Below, piece after piece: positions 57,818 to 64,000 of a DNA stretch of 64,000 nucleotides; positions within the stretch are counted from its first letter, which is position 1; each line of letters begins with the position of its first letter. A model generated the notes under the pieces. The model worked only from the letters and a program-made list of their open reading frames with translations, was not told the DNA's origin and made no database searches. The DNA comes from Pyrinomonadaceae bacterium (GTDB lineage: Bacteria > Acidobacteriota > Blastocatellia > Pyrinomonadales > Pyrinomonadaceae), in the NCBI GenBank assembly GCA_036277115.1, contig DASUNM010000005.1, forward strand, positions 62,001-126,000, given 5' to 3'. The position numbers were made by a program, and so were the translations under genes.

Positions 57818-60772
57818 TCAGAACCTAAACCGCAACCCAAGCTGAATCTGCCGCTCGCCGAGAAACGTGCGCGGCCCACCAAATGGTGTCGCGGCAGCGG
57901 GGTTGGTCAAGACAATTGCTGAAGAACTCGCAATGCCGTAACGGCCGGTGTTGACAGTCGCCAGGTTCGAACGGTTAAAGAGATTAAACGCTTCCGCGAT
58001 GAAACTAAGGTTGTACCGCTCGCCGAAACGGAAAGACTTAGTCACGCGCGTATCGAATATGTAAATACTGGGAGTCGTGAAGGCATTGCGCGCAGTGCCG
58101 GGGACCCGATCTGTCGCCGCGTTCCCGTCGCGATTTGCGTCGCCGGCAATCAAAGCGGAATACGCAAATCCACTTTGGAGCGTAATGATGCCGGAGAACG
58201 TCCAGTGACTAAGCAGGGCGCTGGCGAACGCATTGTTTTCGGCGACTCGGCCAATTTCGTAAATGGGACTGAAGACAAGTCGGTGACGAATATCAAGGTC
58301 GCTACGCGCCCAGTCCGCGTTGATGTCCTGATTGTTCATCAAACCTTTGATATCGTCGGTGCCGACGACCACCATCGTCTGTTCCGGTTTGTTGTCTTTC
58401 GCACTCGAGGCGGTGTACGCGGCGATGAACTGTAAATTGCGTACGAAGCGACGCTTCAACTCGATTGCCAGTCCGTTGTAACGCGAGTCTCCGGTACTCT
58501 CGAACAGAGTGATGCGTGTAAATGCGGTAATCGGTCGCGCCGCGGGATGGCGCAAAACAGTAAATGTTTGTCCCGCCGGATCGGTCACCACCGTCGGAAC
58601 CGGAGCACCCAGATTGATGTCCCGCGCGCGCGAAAGATGGACACCGCGGAAATACATCCAGGTGACTGACAAACTCGTGTTGGCCATGAGTTCGCGCTCG
58701 ATGCCGAGCCGGCCTTGCTGAACGTACGGCTGCGCGTAGTCTCTCGCAAACAGATAGAGACTCGGTGTCTGTGCTCCGGCCGCCGGTGGCGTCGTGAAGA
58801 TTGCCGGATAGGTCGGGCACGGATTCGGAACCAGTGTGCAATTCAGAGTCACGCCGGTGACCTGGATGCCGTTCTGCGAATGCGCGGTCCCGAGCATGAT
58901 TGCCGGGGTGCGGCCGAAGAAAATTCCATAACCGCCGCGCAAAACAGTCTTTTCGTTAAAGGCATAACTAAAGCCGAATCGCGGCGAAAAGTTGTTGCCG
59001 TCGCGCACCGGCGTCGTCGTGCTTAGTCCCAGCGCTGCCAGCGCCGCGCTCGGATTGTTCACCGTCGGGTCGGCCATCTTCTGGTAGTCATAGCGCAGAC
59101 CGAAGTTGAGCGTCAGGTTCGGCGTAGCGCGCCAGTCATCCTGAACAAAGAATCCATAGTCGCTCATGTCCGGATTCGTCGTCCCGCCGGAAGTATTCGG
59201 CCCCGCAAAATTTTGCGTGAAGGAAGCCGGAGTATTCGAAGCAAAGAGCGCGTATGAGTTGAACGTGTACTGGCCGGTGAACAAACCGGGGAAGAAGTTG
59301 AATATCCGGTCGAAGTTCAGGTCGGCTCCGAATTTCCAGCTGTGCGCACCGCGCGTGTAACTAAGGGTGTCGATGAACTGCCAACGCTTGATGGTGGTTT
59401 CGCGCGGGCTGAAGTTGTTGCGCCCCAACTGCAAGAAGCCGCCGCCCGTTTGAATACGCGCCTCAACGACGTCGCTATTGGCGGTGCCCGGCTCGCGGTC
59501 GCGGCCGAATTGGAAACGAAATTCGTTGACTACGCTGCTGGTCAGAGTCGAAGTCAACGAACCGGAGAAGGTAGTGGTCTTTGCCACGCTGTTGCCAGAG
59601 TGCTCCTCAACGCTGAGCGGGCCACCATTCTCGTTGTTGTTGCCGGTGAAGTTCTGCTGGTTGAAGCGAAACACCAGCTGGTTTGAGTCGTTCAACCGAA
59701 TGTCTGTCTTCACCATGAACACATTCTGATCGCGGCCAATGTTGTAAGTTCCCATCTTCGGCGAAAGCAGCGCCTGAATCGCCGCCGATTGGGCGGAGAA
59801 ATTCGGCGCGTCCACAACGTTGGGGATCGTCGAACGTTGCCCGTCGAAAGCGGCAAAGAAGAAGGCACGGTCGCGTTTGATCGGTCCGCCGAGCGTGCCG
59901 CCAAACTGGTTGATCTGGGACTTGGGTCGCTTGGCCCCGCGCGCGGTCAGAATGGGCGTGTTCGAATTCAGTGACTCGTCGCGGAAGAATTCGAAGGCAC
60001 TGCCGTGCCATTCGTTCGTACCGGACTTTGTGACGACGTTAATGATCGCACCGCCGGCCCGGCCGAACTCAGCCGAAAAGCCATTCTGATTAACTTGAAA
60101 CTCCTGGACCGACTCTTCGGAAAACTGATAGGGCGGGCGCGTCCCGGTGCGGCCGAATGACTGGCCGAAGAAAGTATTGTTGTTGTCGGCGCCGTCAACT
60201 TGCAGACTGTTGAGAGTTCCCTTTTGCCCACCAACCGACAGGTCGCCTGCGCGCGTTGGTTCGCGCACTACTCCCGGCGTCAGGGTCGCGAAGTCGAGAA
60301 AGTTGCGACCGTTGACCGGAAGGTTTTCGATTGCGCGCTCGTTGATGACAGACGAAACAGAAGTCCGCGTCGTCTCAACGATCTGCCCCTGCGCGGAGAC
60401 GTCGACCATTGCCGTCGTGGTGCCGACCTGAAGGTCGATGTCGAGCGGTGTCTTACTGCCGACCGTGACAATGACATTTCGGTATTCAGCGGAAGCAAAG
60501 CCCTGGCTGCCGGAAGTGATCACGCGGTACTTGCCCGGCGGCAGAAACGTAATCAGAAAAATTCCGTCGGTGTCTGAGGTGGCGGCTTTCTCGAATGCTG
60601 TGTCCTGGTTTGTGGCGGTTACGTTTACGCCCGCGACGGCAGCGCCATTCGGGTCAGTGACACGACCTTCGATGTTGCCAGTCGTGGCTTGAGACTGCGC
60701 GACAGCCACAGTTGCCGCGAACAAAGTGATTAGCAGAACACACAGCAGGGCAACGGGGGATTTGGTCTTCAT
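57818..60772 (-). CDS. TonB-dependent receptor, Oar-like with carboxypeptidase-regulatory domain
   Basis: 984 residues. Signal peptide (VALLCVLLITLFAATVAVAQ), then a carboxypeptidase-D-like regulatory domain (about 28-115, NIEGRVTDPNGAAVAGVNVT), a plug with ERAIENLPVNGRNFLDFATL and GRAGGAIINVVTKSGTNEWH, and an outer-membrane beta barrel ending LQLGLRFRF, with a C-terminal Phe as needed for barrel assembly. Such receptors are abundant in Acidobacteria and take up large substrates, often carbohydrates or siderophores. The start ATG has AGAGAGGAAA before it. The ligand is not known. Confidence 0.92.
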   Translation of the reverse strand: MKTKSPVALLCVLLITLFAATVAVAQSQATTGNIEGRVTDPNGAAVAGVNVTATNQDTAFEKAATSDTDGIFLITFLPPGKYRVITSGSQGFASAEYRNVIVTVGSKTPLDIDLQVGTTTAMVDVSAQGQIVETTRTSVSSVINERAIENLPVNGRNFLDFATLTPGVVREPTRAGDLSVGGQKGTLNSLQVDGADNNNTFFGQSFGRTGTRPPYQFSEESVQEFQVNQNGFSAEFGRAGGAIINVVTKSGTNEWHGSAFEFFRDESLNSNTPILTARGAKRPKSQINQFGGTLGGPIKRDRAFFFAAFDGQRSTIPNVVDAPNFSAQSAAIQALLSPKMGTYNIGRDQNVFMVKTDIRLNDSNQLVFRFNQQNFTGNNNENGGPLSVEEHSGNSVAKTTTFSGSLTSTLTSSVVNEFRFQFGRDREPGTANSDVVEARIQTGGGFLQLGRNNFSPRETTIKRWQFIDTLSYTRGAHSWKFGADLNFDRIFNFFPGLFTGQYTFNSYALFASNTPASFTQNFAGPNTSGGTTNPDMSDYGFFVQDDWRATPNLTLNFGLRYDYQKMADPTVNNPSAALAALGLSTTTPVRDGNNFSPRFGFSYAFNEKTVLRGGYGIFFGRTPAIMLGTAHSQNGIQVTGVTLNCTLVPNPCPTYPAIFTTPPAAGAQTPSLYLFARDYAQPYVQQGRLGIERELMANTSLSVTWMYFRGVHLSRARDINLGAPVPTVVTDPAGQTFTVLRHPAARPITAFTRITLFESTGDSRYNGLAIELKRRFVRNLQFIAAYTASSAKDNKPEQTMVVVGTDDIKGLMNNQDINADWARSDLDIRHRLVFSPIYEIGRVAENNAFASALLSHWTFSGIITLQSGFAYSALIAGDANRDGNAATDRVPGTARNAFTTPSIYIFDTRVTKSFRFGERYNLSFIAEAFNLFNRSNLATVNTGRYGIASSSAIVLTNPAAATPFGGPRTFLGERQIQLGLRFRF

Positions 60773-61127
60773 GATTTCCTCTCTATTCGGATTGAATGGG
60801 GACGGGCGAGCAATGGCACCTCTCAGGTTAAGAACATTGAGGGCGAATGTTAATTCAGTCGTGTCTTAAGACGCAATTAAGATCTTGAGATAAAACACTG
60901 GTCGATTCGTTAGGCGGCAGGCCACGACTCGTAGGACTGCAAACGCGTGGACGTTATGTCGCCGAAAAGTAGAAGAAGGGGTTGCGACCGAATTTGCGGA
61001 ACGGCTTGAGGTTACACGCGGATCGTCATTAGACGGGCACGGCGGGGCGCGTACTGCTCCGAAGTAAAGCACGGGGTGCGTATTCAAGTAGCCTGTGTCA
61101 GGCAAACTGGAACCACGCGACTAAACG
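60773..61127. other. Intergenic gap without a recognised feature
   Basis: 355 bp between the TonB receptor start (60772) and the end of the PQQ-type gene (61128). It must hold the receptor promoter. I see no repeat, RNA or convincing promoter match and no supported coding frame. Confidence 0.6.
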
Positions 61128-64000
61128 TCACGGCCCGAATCGTTGTCGATACTCAGTCGAAGTAATAAAGGCCTTCACCATCTCTGCCTTGACGAAATCG
61201 CCATTGAAGCTGTTGAGTTTTGTCAGCCAGAAGTTATAGCCCGCTGTGTCGGGATCGCGCCGGAGATAGCCGAAGTATTCCATTAAGACGAACGCGCGCC
61301 TGAATTCGTTCTGCTTCAGAAACGCTGATTCGGCCACCAGTCGCAGCGCCTGCGCGCGTGTGATCAATCCGGCGTCGAGCGCATTTAAAATCACGTCCCG
61401 CACAAATTGAACGTTTGGGAGTCGCGCACGGATTTCGCCTTCCGGAAAATTCGTTGTATGCACATCCACGTATAACTGCCCGCTCGCCAATTGCTGAGCT
61501 TGAGCCAGAGTAAGCGTAATTGGGAAGTTCACTACTTGGCCGTTCGGCAACGTGGCAATAATGGGGCCGTTTGCGTTTGTGGCCGCTGGCCCGTGAAGAT
61601 GCGCCACCGTTTCCGCGCTGCTTAGTCCGGTGAAAGACAGTGATGCCGAAAACGTTAAGCCGCTAATGGGCTGACGCACAGTCACGACGCCGGTTGCAGT
61701 TGACGCAGTTGGAGGTACCACTTGAGCGCCATTCAAGCCGGCGATCGTCAATTCGCCTGTTGTCGTAGCAACAGTCGCGGTCGCAAACAAGGTGTCTACG
61801 AAATCGCGATTCGATAAGGCGCCGTATTTCGCGACAAAGGCTGGACGAGTAACGAACTCGTTAAAGTACGCCTGCTTATTTGCCTCGAGCTGGGCCTCAG
61901 CCCCGGGTGCACCAAACACAAAGTCCTTTTGCAGTATCTGCGCGTCGTTGACGAATTGATTGTAGGTTAGCGGTACCGGCGGATTGGGCGCGCTCATATT
62001 TCCGAAGGCAGCGCGATTCGTCAGGTATGCCACCAGACCGGTCTCGTGAAATTCAATTGACTGAAAGAAAGCCGCCGACGTGTGGATGCGTTTGACTTCG
62101 CGGCATCCGGCATCTGCACCGCAGGATTCAATGTTATTGATCCAGAACGCGTAGCCACTCGGATCCGGCTGGCGATTCAGGAAATCAATGTAGTGCTGAT
62201 AAACAAAGAAGTCACTAGAGTCGATTGGGTTAGTGCCATTCGTAGTTTCGTTGTCGCTAATCGTGGTGGTCGCGACGTTCGGCGAGCCGAGCAATGCTCC
62301 GGTTGCGGACGTCAGAGACAAGGTGAAATTCTCATCGCCTTCTGCGTAAACATCGTTCGTGATGGGAATGCTGATCGTTTTGAGAGTCTCGCCGGCAGCG
62401 AAATTCAGTTTGCCGATGGTCGTGGTGTAATCACATTGCGCGGAGGCGTTACCCGAAACGACGTTACAGTTGTTGGGGCCGCCCGCAGAGTCGCTGGTGG
62501 CGTAACTCACAGCCGCCGCGCTGGAAATGTCGCCCAACCGTGTGACGTTGACCGTCGCCACGCCTGCAGACTCGCTGAAGCGATAAGTCGCGGCGTTGAA
62601 CTGGATGCTGCTCGCTGAGGATGATGTCCCAAACTGCCCGCGTATTTCACCGTTCGGGAAGTTGCTACTGTGAACGTTGATGTACAGCAACCCATTCTTG
62701 AGATTCTGCACGTCGGTTGGCGTCAGCGAGATCACGACGTCGCTCAAGCTCCCATTTGCCAGGTGGAACAAGATTGGCGCGGAGCTACCCGCGGCACCCG
62801 GGCCATGGATATGAGCTCCGGTTTGCGCGCTCGACAATCCGGAAAAGTCTAATGCCAGGCGCGCTTCGTCTTCGTTTGGATCCAGCAACAAGGTCGCTGT
62901 GCCTGTCGCCGTCGAACTGTTAGGCGGCACCTCCTGCGCGCCCGTGAGATTAGCCACGAACACTGTCGGTTGTTCGCTGGTAATGCGATAGATGGCGCCG
63001 TTCGAAAGCGAAACGACGTACAGGTTACCGTCTGGTCCGGTTTGAATATCGGTTGTGACCCCGAAGTTTTTGCCGATTAACAGACTGTCGCTTTCCGTAA
63101 CGTCGAACTTGTCCAGGTTGTCGGCGACTTTATCCTGCAACCGCGAATCGCTGAACGCGAGGGACTGCCGATCGCCCGACAACTTAAAGCGGAACAGGTA
63201 GCCCCCAAACAGCGTCGTCCGTGACGCGCCGACAAACAAATCTCCGTTGTATTCGGCGCCGAGTCCGTTGCCATTCACGAATCCAATTGGTGAGGGTGCG
63301 AGCGCATATTTCCACGAAAACTGTGGCTCGACGTACTGCGAACCCGGCAGCGAGTAGAGACGCGACAGCGCTTCTGCCGGCGTGTCGGCAATCAGAGTCG
63401 GTGGCCAACGCAATTGCTGCATCGTGCCATTACCGTAGGTTGTTTCAATTGATTTGTATTCGGCAATCCGGCTCGAGGGTCCAATCAATTGCACCCAACC
63501 CCCGTTGAATCCTGCGGGCACGCGATTAATCTCATCGAATGCATCGTCGCCATTCTCTTGCGTCCAAAGATTTCCCGACCACGGATCGAAAGCCATCCCA
63601 AAGCTATTGCGGATGCCGTACGCAAACAACTTGCGAATGTTGGCCGTAATCTCGGTCTCTTGCACGGTAGGAATGCCGGCATACGGGTTGTCCGCCGGCG
63701 TCGAACCGTCATCGTTCAGACGAAGAATTGCTCCGGTAAGGTGATTGTTATCGGGCTCTGGCCCTCCGAATTGATCGTCAGCAACCATCGGCCCGGGACA
63801 AGTCGCAGTCGGACCGCAATTCAGATTCTGCAGGAAGCCTCTGCGCCCTACATCACCGATCAGGATGTAAAGTTTTCCGTCGAGGCCGAACCGGACGATG
63901 CCGCCATTGTGATTCCCACGCTGCGGTTGACCCGCATCCTCCTGCACCGCGCGCAGCCTGATTAAGTTGCGATCGAACGTCAGGCTCGAGCCATTCCAGA
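61128..64000 (-). CDS. Secreted sugar-dehydrogenase-like protein with CHRD, Calx-beta and DUF4214 domains, N-terminus cut
   Basis: The frame stays open to the right edge (957 residues seen), so the start lies outside. Domains in order: PQQ-dependent sugar-dehydrogenase-like propeller (NHNGGIVRFGLDGKLYILIG, LFAYGIRNSFGMAFDPWSGN), first CHRD (FVANLTGAQEVPPNSSTATG, HIHGPG), Calx-beta (SIQFNAATYRFSESAGVATV, AEGDENFTLSL), DUF4214 start (YQHYIDFLNRQPDPSGYAFW), second CHRD (LNGAQVVPPTASTATGVVTV, HLHGPA) and DUF4214 end (FVLMEYFGYLRRDPDTAGYN). It looks like a secreted dehydrogenase with adhesive modules. The second CHRD appears inserted inside DUF4214. Confidence 0.85.
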   Translation of the reverse strand, partial: WNGSSLTFDRNLIRLRAVQEDAGQPQRGNHNGGIVRFGLDGKLYILIGDVGRRGFLQNLNCGPTATCPGPMVADDQFGGPEPDNNHLTGAILRLNDDGSTPADNPYAGIPTVQETEITANIRKLFAYGIRNSFGMAFDPWSGNLWTQENGDDAFDEINRVPAGFNGGWVQLIGPSSRIAEYKSIETTYGNGTMQQLRWPPTLIADTPAEALSRLYSLPGSQYVEPQFSWKYALAPSPIGFVNGNGLGAEYNGDLFVGASRTTLFGGYLFRFKLSGDRQSLAFSDSRLQDKVADNLDKFDVTESDSLLIGKNFGVTTDIQTGPDGNLYVVSLSNGAIYRITSEQPTVFVANLTGAQEVPPNSSTATGTATLLLDPNEDEARLALDFSGLSSAQTGAHIHGPGAAGSSAPILFHLANGSLSDVVISLTPTDVQNLKNGLLYINVHSSNFPNGEIRGQFGTSSSASSIQFNAATYRFSESAGVATVNVTRLGDISSAAAVSYATSDSAGGPNNCNVVSGNASAQCDYTTTIGKLNFAAGETLKTISIPITNDVYAEGDENFTLSLTSATGALLGSPNVATTTISDNETTNGTNPIDSSDFFVYQHYIDFLNRQPDPSGYAFWINNIESCGADAGCREVKRIHTSAAFFQSIEFHETGLVAYLTNRAAFGNMSAPNPPVPLTYNQFVNDAQILQKDFVFGAPGAEAQLEANKQAYFNEFVTRPAFVAKYGALSNRDFVDTLFATATVATTTGELTIAGLNGAQVVPPTASTATGVVTVRQPISGLTFSASLSFTGLSSAETVAHLHGPAATNANGPIIATLPNGQVVNFPITLTLAQAQQLASGQLYVDVHTTNFPEGEIRARLPNVQFVRDVILNALDAGLITRAQALRLVAESAFLKQNEFRRAFVLMEYFGYLRRDPDTAGYNFWLTKLNSFNGDFVKAEMVKAFITSTEYRQRFGP

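Overview
This window looks like a piece of an acidobacterial chromosome, most likely Blastocatellia or a relative. The clues are the Oar-like TonB-dependent receptor with a carboxypeptidase-regulatory N-terminus, the secreted protein combining a sugar-dehydrogenase propeller, CHRD, Calx-beta and DUF4214 domains, the B12-dependent ribonucleotide reductase, lpxD (a Gram-negative outer membrane), and abundant intergenic palindromes and heptamer repeats. This placement is inferred from gene content only; no rRNA gene or tRNA was seen.

Layout. From 1 to about 18.2 kb are host genes: a FecR-like secreted protein (cut by the left edge), coaBC, a type-4 uracil-DNA glycosylase, priA, a 43-residue membrane protein, lpxD, then a reverse-strand group (radical SAM enzyme, MGDG-synthase-like glycosyltransferase, short-chain dehydrogenase) whose gaps carry a repeated palindrome. 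These are followed by a DOPA-dioxygenase-like protein, small secreted proteins, OsmC, an RRM protein, msrB and a secreted HExxH protein. From 45 to 64 kb the host genes resume: nrdJ, pspA with a membrane coiled-coil partner, purD, kimA-like potassium importer with a structured leader, a DnaJ / VOC / Sm-like trio, an M1 aminopeptidase, the TonB receptor and a PQQ-dehydrogenase-like secreted protein (cut by the right edge).

Between about 18.6 and 44.7 kb lies a defence and mobility island. It holds a Ser/Thr kinase with a zinc ribbon and an unassigned C-terminal half; a complete four-gene Qat antiphage system (qatABCD) preceded by an XRE-ImmA regulator and two unrecognised genes; a run of three excisionase-like DNA-binding proteins; and a set of three tandem tyrosine recombinases plus a coiled-coil protein. 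In the same orientation behind the recombinases come a SIR2-domain protein and a fusion of a Shedu-like (DUF4263) nuclease to a sigma-70-like module. Divergent from the recombinases is a tightly overlapping four-gene operon: SIR2-like protein, small unknown protein, Rad50-like ATPase with a zinc hook, and HEPN protein.

The best candidates for undescribed systems are the SIR2 / small protein / Rad50-like / HEPN operon (39590-44699) and the SIR2 plus nuclease-sigma pair (30611-33639). They flank the recombinase module on either side and are probably its cargo. The Qat system is a known type; its coupling to an XRE-ImmA regulator with a palindromic site upstream is less usual. Separately, a heptamer tandem repeat occurs at five places, twice inside the nrdJ coding sequence.
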